The notes below the pieces were generated by a model. The model was not told where the DNA came from and made no database searches. It was given only the letters and a program-made list of their open reading frames with translations. The position numbers and the translations under genes were made by a program. A stretch of DNA of 60,476 nt, from the NCBI GenBank assembly GCA_023229545.1, contig JALNZB010000007.1, forward strand, positions 1 through 60,476. Direction: 5' to 3'. Below, in pieces: positions 36,195 through 45,405 of this stretch (its first letter is position 1; every line of letters starts with the position of its first letter). This DNA comes from Sulfuritalea sp. Its GTDB lineage: Bacteria > Pseudomonadota > Gammaproteobacteria > Burkholderiales > Rhodocyclaceae.

Positions 36195-36989
36195 ATGACT
36201 CCCGTTCTCGTCTTTGACATCGAGACCATCCCGGACATCGCCGGTCTGCGCACGCTGCACGAGCTGCCGCCGACGCTGCCCGACGCCGAGGTAGCCGAGC
36301 TGGCCTTCCAGCGCCAGCGGGCGAAGAACGGCAGCGACTTTCTGCCCTTGCATTTGCAGCGCGTGGTGGTGATTTCCTGCGCCTTGCGCGGCGACGAAGG
36401 CTTTCGCGTCTGGTCGCTGGCCGAGCCTAAATCGGGCGAGGGCGAAATCATCCAGCGCTTTTTTGACGGCGTGGAAAAGTTCACGCCGCAGATCGTGTCC
36501 TGGAACGGCGGCGGCTTCGACCTGCCGGTGCTGCACTATCGCGGCCTGATCCATGGCGTTACCGCGCCGCGCTACTGGGACATGGGCGAGGGCGATTACC
36601 GCGACTCGAAAGACTTCAAGTGGAACAACTACATCAGCCGCTATCACTCGCGCCATCTCGATCTGATGGATTTGCTGGCGATGTACCAGCCGCGCGGAGC
36701 CGCGCCGCTCGATCAACTGGCCCGCCTCATGGGCCTGCCGGGCAAGCTCGGCATGGATGGCTCGGCGGTCTGGGGCGCGTGGCTGGAAGGGCGCATCGAC
36801 GAGATTCGCGACTATTGCGAAACCGACGTGGTCAATACCTGGCTGGTGTTCCTGCGCTTCCAGTTGATGCGCGGGCAGCTTTCGACCGCCGAACATGACA
36901 GCGAACTGGCGCTGGTGAAAACCACGCTGGCGGCGACCGCATTGCCGCACTGGAAGGAATTCATTGCCGCTTGGGAGGCCTCATGCTGA
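36195..36989 (+). CDS. PolB-like 3'-5' exonuclease (DEDDy)
   Basis: Seen: 264 residues; exonuclease motifs FDIETIPD (Exo I Asp and Glu), SWNGGGFDLPVLHYR (Exo II), and YCETDVVNTWLVFLR (Exo III with Tyr-x3-Asp). This is the stand-alone family related to the proofreading domain of PolB polymerases. It overlaps the next gene by 7 bp. The substrate is unknown. Confidence 0.88.
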   Translation: MTPVLVFDIETIPDIAGLRTLHELPPTLPDAEVAELAFQRQRAKNGSDFLPLHLQRVVVISCALRGDEGFRVWSLAEPKSGEGEIIQRFFDGVEKFTPQIVSWNGGGFDLPVLHYRGLIHGVTAPRYWDMGEGDYRDSKDFKWNNYISRYHSRHLDLMDLLAMYQPRGAAPLDQLARLMGLPGKLGMDGSAVWGAWLEGRIDEIRDYCETDVVNTWLVFLRFQLMRGQLSTAEHDSELALVKTTLAATALPHWKEFIAAWEASC

Positions 36990-37525
36990 TCGACGCACGC
37001 AACTCCGTTCTGCTGGTGGTGGATGTACAGGGCAAGCTGGTGCCTGCCATCGCCGGTTGGCAAACCCTGCTGGATCAGGTCATCTGGCTGATTCGCGTCG
37101 CGCGCCGGCTGGAAATTCCGGTATTGGCCTGCGAACAGTATCCGCAAGGTCTTGGCCCGACCCATCCGGCGGTGGCGGCCGAACTGCCGACCGGCTGCGT
37201 TGCCGGCAAGCTGCATTTCTCGGCGGTGGCGGGCGGATGTCATGGCATCGATCAAGCCGGCGGTTCGGCTCAGTATGTGGTCTGCGGCATGGAAACCCAT
37301 GTTTGCGTGCTGCAAACGGTAATGGAACTGCTGGCGGGCGGCAAGCAGGTGTTCGTCGTCGAAGAGGCCGTCGGCTCGCGCCGCGACTCCGACAAGACGC
37401 TGGCTCTGGCGCGCATGCGCGACGCCGGGGCGAGCATTGTCAGCCGCGAGATGGTGGCCTTCGAGTGGTTGCGCCGCTCCGATTCGGAGGTATTCCGCGA
37501 AGTCAGCCGGGCCTTCCTGCGCTGA
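36983..37525 (+). CDS. Isochorismatase-family cysteine hydrolase
   Basis: Seen: the ATG at 36983 follows GGGAGG; 180 residues. The catalytic triad is visible: Asp in LLVVDVQGK, Lys in VAGKLHFSA, and Cys in GMETHVCVLQT. The length and motifs fit the YcaC/nicotinamidase-like group. The natural substrate cannot be told. Overlap with the exonuclease gene implies co-translation. Confidence 0.88.
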   Translation: MLIDARNSVLLVVDVQGKLVPAIAGWQTLLDQVIWLIRVARRLEIPVLACEQYPQGLGPTHPAVAAELPTGCVAGKLHFSAVAGGCHGIDQAGGSAQYVVCGMETHVCVLQTVMELLAGGKQVFVVEEAVGSRRDSDKTLALARMRDAGASIVSREMVAFEWLRRSDSEVFREVSRAFLR

Positions 37526-37567
37526 TCTGACGGTCGCATCCCGACGCCGGGAAACAGGAGAAATACC

Positions 37568-39358
37568 ATGGGCCAATACATCGCTCCCTTGCGCGACATG
37601 CAGTTCGTGTTGCACGAACTGCTCGACGTGACGGCGGAGCTCAAAGCCTTGCCGGCGCATGCCGAGGTGGACGCCGACCTCATCAATCAGGTTCTGGAGG
37701 AAGGCGGCAAGTTCACCTCAAGGGTGCTGTTTCCGCTCAACCACGTTGGCGACCGCGAGGGCTGCACGCTCGATCCGCTCACTCACGAGGTGACGACGCC
37801 GTCCGGCTTCAAGGAGGCCTACCGCCAGTTTGTCGGGGCCGGCTGGCCGGCGCTGACATGCGATCCGCAGTATGGCGGGCAGGGCTTGCCCATCGTCGTG
37901 TACAACCCGTTGTCCGAGATGCTCAATTCCGCCAATCAGGCCTGGTACATGTATCCCGGCCTGTCGCACGGCGCCTACCAGTGCCTGCATGCGCATGGCA
38001 TCGATGAACTGAAGCGGCTGTATCTGCCGAAGCTGGTATCGGGCCAATGGACGGGGACCATGTGCCTGACCGAGGCGCATTGCGGCACCGATCTTGGCCT
38101 GCTGCGCTCCAGGGCGGTGCCTCAGGCGGATGGTTCCTGCAAGATTACCGGCGGCAAAATGTTCATCTCCGCCGGCGAGCATGACATGGCGGAAAACATC
38201 GTGCATCTGGTGCTCGCCCGCCTGCCCGATGCGCCTGCCGGCACCAAGGGCATTTCGCTGTTCATCGTGCCGAAGTTCATTCCCGATGCCGACGGCACGC
38301 TGGGCGCGCGCAACGCCATCACCTGCGGCGCGCTGGAAGAAAAAATGGGCATTCACGGCAATTCGACTTGCCAGATGGATATGGACGATGCCAGCGGCTG
38401 GCTGATCGGCGAGCCGCACAAGGGCCTCAATGCCATGTTCGTGATGATGAACGCGGCGCGCCTCGGCGTCGGCATGCAATCTCTCGGGCTGACCGAAGTG
38501 GCTTATCAGAACGCCCTGGTCTACGCCAAGGAGCGCCTGCAAATGCGCAGCCTGTCGGGCATCAAGGCGCCGGACCAGCCCGCCGATCCGATCATCGTGC
38601 ATCCCGATGTGCGGCGCATGCTGTTGACGGCGAAGGCCTACGCGGAAGGCGGTCGTGCCTTCACCGCGTTCGTCGCCTTGCAGATCGACCGCGAGCTGAA
38701 TCATCCGGATGAAGCCACGCGCAAGGACGCCGCCGATCTGGTGTCGCTGCTGACGCCCATCGTCAAGGCCTTCATCACCGACAACGGCTGGATCGCCACT
38801 TCCGAGGCGATGCAGGTCTACGGCGGTCACGGCTACATCGCCGAGTGGGGCATGGAGCAGTACGTGCGCGACGCCCGCATCAACATGATTTACGAGGGCA
38901 CCAACACCATCCAGTCGCTCGACTTGCTCGGGCGCAAGGTGCTGCTGGACAACGGCGCCAGCCTGAAGAAGTTCGGCGCGCTGGTGCAGGCTTTTGTCGA
39001 GGAACACGGCCTCGACGATGCCATGAACGAGTTCATCACGCCGCTGGCCGATATCGGTGACAAGGTCAGCAAGCTGACTCTGGAAATCGGCATGAAGGCC
39101 TTCCGCAACCGGGACGAGGTCGGCGCCGCCGCGGTGCCTTACCTGCGCGTGGTCGGTCATCTGGTGTACAGCTATTTCTTCGCCCGCATGGCAAAAATTG
39201 CCCTGGACAAACTGGATTCCGGCGACCCTTTCTACAAGGCCAAGCTTGCCACCGCGCGCTTCTACTTCGCCCGCCTGCTGCCCGAGACGGCCATGCTGAT
39301 CCGTCAGGCCCGTTCCGGCGCCAAGCCGCTGCTCGATCTCGAAGCCGAACTGTTCTAA
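37568..39358 (+). CDS. Acyl-CoA dehydrogenase, DmdC-like (copy 1)
   Basis: Role: FAD-dependent oxidation of an acyl-CoA to the enoyl-CoA, passing electrons to ETF. Seen: 596 residues, the long form with an extra C-terminal domain, as in DmdC (3-methylmercaptopropionyl-CoA dehydrogenase) and related fatty-acyl enzymes. Motifs: MCLTEAHCGTDLG, KMFISAGEHDMAENI, YGGHGYIAEWGMEQYVRD, and the catalytic Glu in MIYEGTNTIQ. An AGGAG site precedes the ATG. It begins an operon with the next two genes. A paralogue lies at 49070. The chain length preferred is unknown. Confidence 0.9.
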   Translation: MGQYIAPLRDMQFVLHELLDVTAELKALPAHAEVDADLINQVLEEGGKFTSRVLFPLNHVGDREGCTLDPLTHEVTTPSGFKEAYRQFVGAGWPALTCDPQYGGQGLPIVVYNPLSEMLNSANQAWYMYPGLSHGAYQCLHAHGIDELKRLYLPKLVSGQWTGTMCLTEAHCGTDLGLLRSRAVPQADGSCKITGGKMFISAGEHDMAENIVHLVLARLPDAPAGTKGISLFIVPKFIPDADGTLGARNAITCGALEEKMGIHGNSTCQMDMDDASGWLIGEPHKGLNAMFVMMNAARLGVGMQSLGLTEVAYQNALVYAKERLQMRSLSGIKAPDQPADPIIVHPDVRRMLLTAKAYAEGGRAFTAFVALQIDRELNHPDEATRKDAADLVSLLTPIVKAFITDNGWIATSEAMQVYGGHGYIAEWGMEQYVRDARINMIYEGTNTIQSLDLLGRKVLLDNGASLKKFGALVQAFVEEHGLDDAMNEFITPLADIGDKVSKLTLEIGMKAFRNRDEVGAAAVPYLRVVGHLVYSYFFARMAKIALDKLDSGDPFYKAKLATARFYFARLLPETAMLIRQARSGAKPLLDLEAELF

Positions 39359-39369
39359 GAGAAACCATC

Positions 39370-41769
39370 ATGAGCAACTTCATTGTCAGGAAGGTGGCCG
39401 TGCTCGGCGCCGGCGTCATGGGCGCGCAGATCGCCGCGCACTGCGTCAACGCTCGCGTCCCCGTGGTGTTGTTCGATCTGCCGGCCAAAGAAGGGCCGAA
39501 GAACGGCATCGTGCTGCGCGCCATCGAAGGGCTGAAGAAACTCAGCCCGGCGCCGCTGGGCGACACGGACGATGCGATCTGCATCGAGGCGGCGAACTAC
39601 GATGACCACCTGGAATTGTTGAAGGGCTGCGACCTGATCGTCGAGGCCATTGCCGAGCGCATGGACTGGAAGCACGATCTGTACAGGAAGGTCGCGCCTT
39701 TCATTGCGCCTGATGCAATATTCGCCTCGAATACCTCGGGCCTGTCGATCACTGAACTCTCGGAAGGTTTTCCCGAGGAACCGGGTACACAAATGCGGTC
39801 GCGTTTCTGCGGCGTGCACTTCTTCAATCCGCCGCGCTACATGCATCTGGTGGAACTGATTCCCACCGCCGCGACGCGACCGGACATTCTCGACCGGCTC
39901 GAAGGCTTCCTCGTCACTACGCTGGGCAAGGGCGTGGTGCGGGCCAAGGACACGCCCAACTTCATCGCCAACCGCGTCGGCGTGTTCAGCATGCTGGCAA
40001 CGATGCACGAAGCGGAGAAAGTCGGGCTGTCGTGCGACATGGTGGATGACCTGACCGGCGCCAAACTGGGCCGCGCCAAGTCCGGCACCTTCCGCACCGC
40101 CGATGTGGTCGGCCTCGACACTCTGGGCCACGTGATCAAGACCCTGCAGGACACGCTGCCCGACGATCCCTTTGCCGCGATCTACAAGACGCCCGAAGTG
40201 CTCACCAAGCTCGTGGCGGCGGGCGCGCTGGGCCAGAAGTCCGGCGCGGGTTTCTACAGGAAGGTCGGTCGCGAGATACAGCGTCTCGATTTTGCCAGCG
40301 GCCAGTATGTGGCCGGCGGCGGCAAGGCCGACGATCTCCTGGCGCGCATCCTCAAGGAAAAGCACCCGGCCCGGCGCATGCAGGCGCTGCATGATTCGAG
40401 CCACCCGCAGGCGCAATTCCTCTGGGCCATTTTCCGCGATGCCTTCCATTACATCGCCGTGCATCTGGAGGCCATTGCCGACAATGCCCGTGACATCGAC
40501 TTCGCCATGCGCTGGGGCTTTGGCCACAAGCTGGGACCGTTCGAGATATGGCAGGCCGCCGGCTGGCAGCAGATTGCCAACTGGGTGAAAGCAGACATCG
40601 ACGCCGGCAAGGCCCTGTGCGCGGCGCCGCTGCCGGCCTGGGTGTTCGACGGACGCACGGGAGTTCATGCGGCCGACGGCTCCTGGTCGCCGGCGCGCAA
40701 GACCAATGTGCCGCGCACCGAGCTGCCGGTGTATCGCCGCCATGTCTTCCGCGCATCGCTTCTCGGCGAGGGTGCGGCGGACGGACGCACTTCCGGGACC
40801 ACGGTATTCGAGGACGAGTCGCTACGTATCTGGCATCAAGATGACGAAGTGCTGATCCTGTCGCTGAAGACCAAGCTGCATATCATCGACGCCGACGTCA
40901 TTGGCGGACTGGGCAGGGCCATCGACGAGGCCGAGCGCAACCACAAGGGGCTGGTGATCTGGGCCGCAGATGCGGCGGAAGGCGGCGCCTTCTCCGCCGG
41001 CGCCGACTTGCAGTGGATGCTGTCGATGTTCATGGCGGGCGGCGCCAAGGCCATCGAGCCGGGAATCGGCAAGCTGCAACAGGTTTTCCAGGCCATGAAA
41101 TACGCCAACGTGCCGGTGGTGGCCGCCGTGGCCGGCCTCGCGCTGGGCGGCGGCTGCGAGTTGCTGCTGCATGCGGCAAAGCGCGTCGCGGCGATGGAGT
41201 CCTACATCGGCCTGGTCGAAGTCGGCGTCGGCCTGATTCCGTCCGGCGGCGGCCTGAAGGAAGCGGCGCTGCGCGCGGCGGCGGATGCGAAGGGCAACGA
41301 CCTGCTGCAATTCCTCAAGAACTATTTCATGCATGCCGCCACGGCAGCCGTGTCAAAGTCGGCGCTGGAGGCACGGCGAATGGGCTATCTGAAAGCCGAC
41401 GACGTGATCGTCTGCAACCCGTACGAGCTGCTGCATGTGGCCAAGAGCGAAGCGCGCGCCATGGCCGACGCCGGCTACCGACCGCCGCTGCAAAAACTCG
41501 TGCCGGTCGCCGGGCGCTATGCCATTGCCAACATCATGGCGCAACTGGTCAACCTGCGCGATGGCGGCTTCATCTCCGCCCACGATTTCAAGCTGGGACA
41601 GATGATCGCCACGGTGATGGCCGGCGGCGACGTCGATCAGGGCAGCCTGGTCAGCGAGCAGTGGCTGTTTGATCTGGAGCGCAAGTCCTTCATGGAACTG
41701 CTCGACCATCCCAAGACCCAGGAACGCATCATGGGCCTGTTGCAGACCGGCAAGCCGGTCAGGAATTGA
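39370..41769 (+). CDS. 3-Hydroxyacyl-CoA dehydrogenase / enoyl-CoA hydratase fusion (FadN type)
   Basis: Role: hydration and NAD-dependent oxidation steps of beta-oxidation in one protein. Seen: 799 residues. The dehydrogenase half comes first, with the nucleotide motif VLGAGVMGAQIA, FASNTSGLSITELSEG and GVHFFNPPRYMHLVEL. The C-terminal half is crotonase-like, with AFSAGADLQWML and LALGGGCELLLHA. This order is that of FadN rather than FadB. It lies 11 bp after the dehydrogenase gene and 11 bp before the thiolase gene. Confidence 0.93.
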   Translation: MSNFIVRKVAVLGAGVMGAQIAAHCVNARVPVVLFDLPAKEGPKNGIVLRAIEGLKKLSPAPLGDTDDAICIEAANYDDHLELLKGCDLIVEAIAERMDWKHDLYRKVAPFIAPDAIFASNTSGLSITELSEGFPEEPGTQMRSRFCGVHFFNPPRYMHLVELIPTAATRPDILDRLEGFLVTTLGKGVVRAKDTPNFIANRVGVFSMLATMHEAEKVGLSCDMVDDLTGAKLGRAKSGTFRTADVVGLDTLGHVIKTLQDTLPDDPFAAIYKTPEVLTKLVAAGALGQKSGAGFYRKVGREIQRLDFASGQYVAGGGKADDLLARILKEKHPARRMQALHDSSHPQAQFLWAIFRDAFHYIAVHLEAIADNARDIDFAMRWGFGHKLGPFEIWQAAGWQQIANWVKADIDAGKALCAAPLPAWVFDGRTGVHAADGSWSPARKTNVPRTELPVYRRHVFRASLLGEGAADGRTSGTTVFEDESLRIWHQDDEVLILSLKTKLHIIDADVIGGLGRAIDEAERNHKGLVIWAADAAEGGAFSAGADLQWMLSMFMAGGAKAIEPGIGKLQQVFQAMKYANVPVVAAVAGLALGGGCELLLHAAKRVAAMESYIGLVEVGVGLIPSGGGLKEAALRAAADAKGNDLLQFLKNYFMHAATAAVSKSALEARRMGYLKADDVIVCNPYELLHVAKSEARAMADAGYRPPLQKLVPVAGRYAIANIMAQLVNLRDGGFISAHDFKLGQMIATVMAGGDVDQGSLVSEQWLFDLERKSFMELLDHPKTQERIMGLLQTGKPVRN

Positions 41770-41780
41770 GGGGAATCGGA

Positions 41781-42977
41781 ATGAGCAAACAATTGCAGGA
41801 CGCCTATATCGTCGCCGCCACCCGCACGCCCATCGGCAAGGCGCCGCGCGGCATGTTCCGCAATGTTCGTCCCGACGACCTGCTGGTGCGCGCCATCCAG
41901 TCCGCGTTGAGCCAGGCGCCCGGCCTCGACCCCGCGCTGATCGAGGACGCCATCGTCGGCTGCTCCTTTCCCGAGGCCGAGTCCGGCCTCAACCTGGCGA
42001 GGAACGCCGTGCTGCTGGCGGGACTGCCGGCTACCGTGGCCGGCGTCACCGTCAATCGCTTTTGCGCTTCCGGCATTACCGCCGTGGCGATGGCCGCCGA
42101 TCGGATTCGCACCGGCCAGGCCGACGTCATGATCGCCGGCGGGGCCGAATCGATGTCGATGGTGCCGATGATGGGCCATCATCCATCGATCAACATGCGC
42201 GTGTTCGCCGACGAGCACGTCGGCATGGCCTACGGCATGGGCCTCACCGCCGAAAAGGTCGCCGCGCAATGGAAAGTGACGCGCGAGGCGCAGGACCAGT
42301 TCGCGCTTGAGTCGCACCAGAAGGCCATCGCCGCGCAACAGGCGGGCGAGTTCAACGACGAGACGACTGCGGTCGATATCGTCGAGCGCGTGCCCGATCT
42401 TGCCAGCGGCGAGATCGACCTGAAGACGCGCACTGTCAATCGCGACGAGGGCGCGCGCGCCGATTCGACGCTGGCGGCGCTGGCCAAACTCAAGCCGGTG
42501 TTCGCCGCCGGGGGTTCGGTGACCGCCGGCAACAGCTCGCAAATGTCCGACGGCGCCGGCGCGCTGATCCTCGTCAGCGAAAAAATCCTCAAACAGTTCA
42601 ATCTGACGCCACTGGCGCGCTTCATGTCGTTCGCGGTGCGCGGCGTGCCGCCGGAAATCATGGGCATCGGCCCCAAAGAGGCGATTCCGCTGGCATGCAG
42701 GCTGGCCGGCATCGGCCAGGACCGGATCGACTGGATCGAGCTCAACGAGGCCTTTGCCGCGCAGTCGCTGGCGGTGATTCAGGACCTCGGTCTCGACCCG
42801 GCCAAGGTCAACCCGCTGGGCGGCGCCATCGCGCTCGGCCATCCGCTCGGCGCCACCGGCGCGATTCGTGCCGCGACGGTGATTCACGCCCTGCGCCGGC
42901 GCAATCTGAAGTACGGCATGGTCACCATGTGCGTCGGCGCCGGCATGGGCGCGGCGGGGATTTTCGAGCGGATGTAG
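41781..42977 (+). CDS. Acetyl-CoA C-acyltransferase (thiolase)
   Basis: Role: last step of beta-oxidation. Seen: 398 residues; start chosen at 41781 with GGGGAATCGGA upstream. Active-site Cys95 in NRFCASG, His in GGAIALGHPLGATG, and second Cys in VTMCVGAGMG. The end of a three-gene beta-oxidation operon. Confidence 0.95.
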   Translation: MSKQLQDAYIVAATRTPIGKAPRGMFRNVRPDDLLVRAIQSALSQAPGLDPALIEDAIVGCSFPEAESGLNLARNAVLLAGLPATVAGVTVNRFCASGITAVAMAADRIRTGQADVMIAGGAESMSMVPMMGHHPSINMRVFADEHVGMAYGMGLTAEKVAAQWKVTREAQDQFALESHQKAIAAQQAGEFNDETTAVDIVERVPDLASGEIDLKTRTVNRDEGARADSTLAALAKLKPVFAAGGSVTAGNSSQMSDGAGALILVSEKILKQFNLTPLARFMSFAVRGVPPEIMGIGPKEAIPLACRLAGIGQDRIDWIELNEAFAAQSLAVIQDLGLDPAKVNPLGGAIALGHPLGATGAIRAATVIHALRRRNLKYGMVTMCVGAGMGAAGIFERM

Positions 42978-43108
42978 TTGTTACAATCAGCGGCTGTCGT
43001 AGCCTGGTGCGGAGTCGGTCGCGCACGGCGATGCAAATGCCTGCCGACTTGCACCCCGCAGCATCGCGGTGTTACCCAAGTAGCGCCGTCAAACAAAAGG
43101 GGCCGACA

Positions 43109-43268
43109 ATGTCCACCACTTCACTGAACGGAACGAGCGTTTGGCGATCTCGAAAGGCTAACCGATTTCCTGATTGAGATCGATTCTTCGGCGGCGGCGG
43201 AAACGATTGAACTGATCGCGGAAGCCGTTGAATTGCTGATTCTTGGGATTCGTCATCGATTAGCGTGA
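43109..43268 (+). pseudogene. Small frameshifted ORF, unknown
   Basis: An ATG at 43109 with AAGGGG upstream opens a frame that ends after 22 codons. From about 43130 the +1 frame is open to TGA at 43266 and encodes an acidic, helix-like stretch (LERLTDFLIEIDSS, then ETIELIAEAVELLIL). One base lost or gained near 43130 would give a protein of ~52 residues. This could be a decayed or miscalled small gene. I see nothing else in 42978-43496. Confidence 0.3.
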
Positions 43269-43496
43269 TCAGCCAACCATAGACAGCGAATCGGCGCCAG
43301 TGTTGATAGGGATAAACAATCTAACAGTGATTGGAGCGAGGTGGCGCCATCTGTATCGCCTTTGCAGAGGCCAACCGTATAGCGGTGAGCAGCGGGCGAA
43401 ACAAAGATCGCCCTTTGAAACGCCTTTTCCTGCCGTCACACAGGATCGTTGCCACGAAGGAGGCAAGTCCGAGGCGGCAAGTCCGGCCCACTCGTA

Positions 43497-44150
43497 TCAC
43501 CGCTCCGGCACAATACCCCACTCGGCTACACCTTCCGGCAGGCGTAGCGCATCGAAACCCTTCTTGCGCAATAGCTCGACAGCGTCGCATGCCATCAGGC
43601 AATAAGGACCCCGACAATAGGCAACGACCATCTTGCCTTTGGGCAGTTCGGAGAGCCGCATCTTTAATTCGTCGAGGGGGATCGAGCGAGCGAAGGGAAG
43701 ATGAGCGGCAAGGTATTCCTCCGAGGGCCGCACGTCGAGCACTACCACATCGCCTTTGCGCGCCAGCTTGACGAGGCCGTCGCGGTCCTGCGGCGCCAGT
43801 TCTTTTGGATTACAGGCGATCTGTTGCAACGCCAGGCGCAACTCCACCAAACGATCCTCCGCCAGTGAGCGGATCGCTACCCAGAACTCGGCCACTTCGC
43901 GGTTGGCGATCCTGTAGATCACATACTTGCCTTGCTTCTCGGTATTGACGAGGTGTGCGGCGCGCAACTCGCGTAGATGCGCGCTGGCAAGCTTCATGCT
44001 GATGGACGCCTCGCGCGCCAGCGTATCCACGGCCTTCTCTCCCTGGCACAGTAATTCGATCAGTTCCAGCCGCTTTGGGCTAGACGTCGCCTTACCGATG
44101 CGGGCCACCTGTTCGTAAAGCAAATCCTTGATGCGTCGCGCGTCGTTCAT
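43497..44150 (-). CDS. ArsR-family regulator with C-terminal rhodanese domain
   Basis: Role: probable sulfur-responsive repressor of the divergent sulfide cluster. Seen: 217 residues; a winged-helix domain (residues ~10-100, helix LASAHLRELRAAHLV) and a rhodanese domain (residues ~125-217) with catalytic Cys in AYCRGPYC. Further cysteines at about 35 and 113 lie roughly where the persulfide sensors SqrR/BigR keep their reactive pair; that comparison is from memory and unaligned. The ATG at 44150 is chosen because a predicted promoter (-10 TAGATT at 44158-44163) would start RNA right at it, which excludes the in-frame TTG at 44186 and suggests a leaderless message. Confidence 0.9.
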   Translation of the reverse strand: MNDARRIKDLLYEQVARIGKATSSPKRLELIELLCQGEKAVDTLAREASISMKLASAHLRELRAAHLVNTEKQGKYVIYRIANREVAEFWVAIRSLAEDRLVELRLALQQIACNPKELAPQDRDGLVKLARKGDVVVLDVRPSEEYLAAHLPFARSIPLDELKMRLSELPKGKMVVAYCRGPYCLMACDAVELLRKKGFDALRLPEGVAEWGIVPER

Positions 44151-44157
44151 GGCGGTC

Positions 44158-44186
44158 AATCTAAGGTTTGCGCGGCTCCGTGTCAA
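44158..44186 (-). promoter_or_regulatory. Predicted promoter of the ArsR-rhodanese gene
   Basis: Read on the reverse strand: -35 TTGACA (44186-44181), a 17-bp spacer, -10 TAGATT (44163-44158). The expected RNA start is at about 44151, next to the ATG at 44150. Confidence 0.6.
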
Positions 44187-44191
44187 TTCTC

Positions 44192-44220
44192 TTGACAGCC
44201 TCCAAACCTGGGCGTAGTTT
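44192..44220 (+). promoter_or_regulatory. Predicted promoter of the dsrE-tauE-sqr operon
   Basis: -35 TTGACA (44192-44197), 17-bp spacer, -10 TAGTTT (44215-44220). The two divergent -35 boxes form the palindrome TGTCAA-TTCTC-TTGACA, so the two promoters are back to back. Confidence 0.6.
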
Positions 44221-44226
44221 ACGATC

Positions 44227-44246
44227 TAACGATCATTAGATCGTTA
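44227..44246. promoter_or_regulatory. Predicted ArsR-type operator
   Basis: Perfect 8-bp inverted repeat TAACGATC-ATTA-GATCGTTA. It covers the expected RNA start of the operon promoter, where a bound repressor would block transcription. Size and symmetry suit a dimeric ArsR regulator. Confidence 0.7.
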
Positions 44247-44263
44247 TCTATTGGGAGATCATG

Positions 44264-44611
44264 ATGAAAACTCTGTTTATTCTCAACGACCCGCCCTACG
44301 GTACCGAACTCAGCTACAACGGTCTGCGTCTGGCACGCGCACTGGCCAAGCAACCGGATCAGACTGTAAAAGTGTTTCTTCTGGGCGATGCCGTCGCTTG
44401 CGCCAAGGTCGGGCAGAAGGTGCCCGATGGCTACTACAACGCCGGAGACATGGTAAAGATGGTTGCCACGACTGGCGAAGTAGGGCTGTGCGCCACCTGC
44501 ATGGCCGCGCGTGGCATGGAAGATAGCGAACTGGTTCCGGGAGCCTTGCGCAAGACACTCAACGACTTGGCGGCATGGACAGCCGAGGCCGACAAGGTTC
44601 TGGTGTTCTGA
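44264..44611 (+). CDS. DsrE-family sulfur-relay-like protein
   Basis: Seen: 115 residues; the second ATG (44264) is better spaced to GGGAG than the one at 44261. DsrE fold motifs: LFILNDPPYGTELSYNGLRL, VFLLGDAV, and GLCATCMAARG with two cysteines that could carry persulfide sulfur. Known: DsrE-like proteins bind or move sulfane sulfur. First gene of the operon controlled by the operator at 44227. Confidence 0.87.
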   Translation: MKTLFILNDPPYGTELSYNGLRLARALAKQPDQTVKVFLLGDAVACAKVGQKVPDGYYNAGDMVKMVATTGEVGLCATCMAARGMEDSELVPGALRKTLNDLAAWTAEADKVLVF

Positions 44612-44613
44612 CC

Positions 44614-45405
44614 ATGTTGATCCTCGCCATTCTTGCCGGTGCCGCCACGGGCATCGTTCTCGGCCTGTTCGGCAGCGGCGGCTCGATCATTGCCATGCCG
44701 GCGCTGATGTATCTCCTCAACGTCGAACCCAAGTCGGCCATCGCCATGAGTCTGGGGATAGTCGCCATAACCGCCACTCTTTCCGCCTGGGACCACTGGC
44801 GGCGCGGCAACGTGGATATCCATGTAGCCCTGATCTTCGGCCTCTTCGGGGTGCTCGGCACCTACGGCGGCGCCCGGCTGGGCATCCTGCTGCCGGTGCT
44901 GTTTCAACTCACCCTCTTCGCCCTGGTTATGTATGCAGCCGCCTGGAAAATGCTGCGGCCTGCGGCAAGCCTGGCGGTCCCTGTTCTGGCCGTCGCCGGG
45001 ACAAATACAGAGATCAGCCTGGTCTTCGGTAGCCTCGGGTGGGGACGGATGGGCCACATCGCAACCCACGGCATCGGCATCGGCATTCTCACCGGCATCG
45101 TCGGCGTCGGCGGCGGCTTCCTCATCGTACCGGCCCTCGTCTTGCTCTCGGGTTTGCCGATGAAACTCGCCATCGGCACCTCGCTTGCCATCGTCGCTGC
45201 CAAGTCCTATGCTGGTTTCGCCGGCTATTTTGGCGCCGTGCCCATCGATTGGACGATCATGGCATCTTTCACCGCCGTCACCATTGTTGGCAGTTTCGCC
45301 GGTACCCGGTTGGCCCACCGCTTCTCGCAGGAGAAGTTGAAGCGTAGCTTCGGCGGATTTCTGGTGATTGTTGCCACCTACATTCTTGTCAAGAGCGCCA
45401 TATGA
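44614..45405 (+). CDS. TauE/SafE-family (TSUP) permease
   Basis: Seen: 263 residues; about eight hydrophobic segments in two related halves, each with the family's glycine-rich motif (GLFGSGGSIIAMPAL, GVGGGFLIVPALVLLSGLP). The ATG is 2 bp after the dsrE-like stop. Known: TSUP proteins export sulfite, thiosulfate or other sulfur compounds; here export of a product of sulfide oxidation is a fair inference. Confidence 0.9.
   Translation: MLILAILAGAATGIVLGLFGSGGSIIAMPALMYLLNVEPKSAIAMSLGIVAITATLSAWDHWRRGNVDIHVALIFGLFGVLGTYGGARLGILLPVLFQLTLFALVMYAAAWKMLRPAASLAVPVLAVAGTNTEISLVFGSLGWGRMGHIATHGIGIGILTGIVGVGGGFLIVPALVLLSGLPMKLAIGTSLAIVAAKSYAGFAGYFGAVPIDWTIMASFTAVTIVGSFAGTRLAHRFSQEKLKRSFGGFLVIVATYILVKSAI

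Noticed and set aside
37718..39160. 480-codon minus-strand frame (and a similar one at 39355-40743)
   Set aside because: Antisense to beta-oxidation genes; no recognisable domain.
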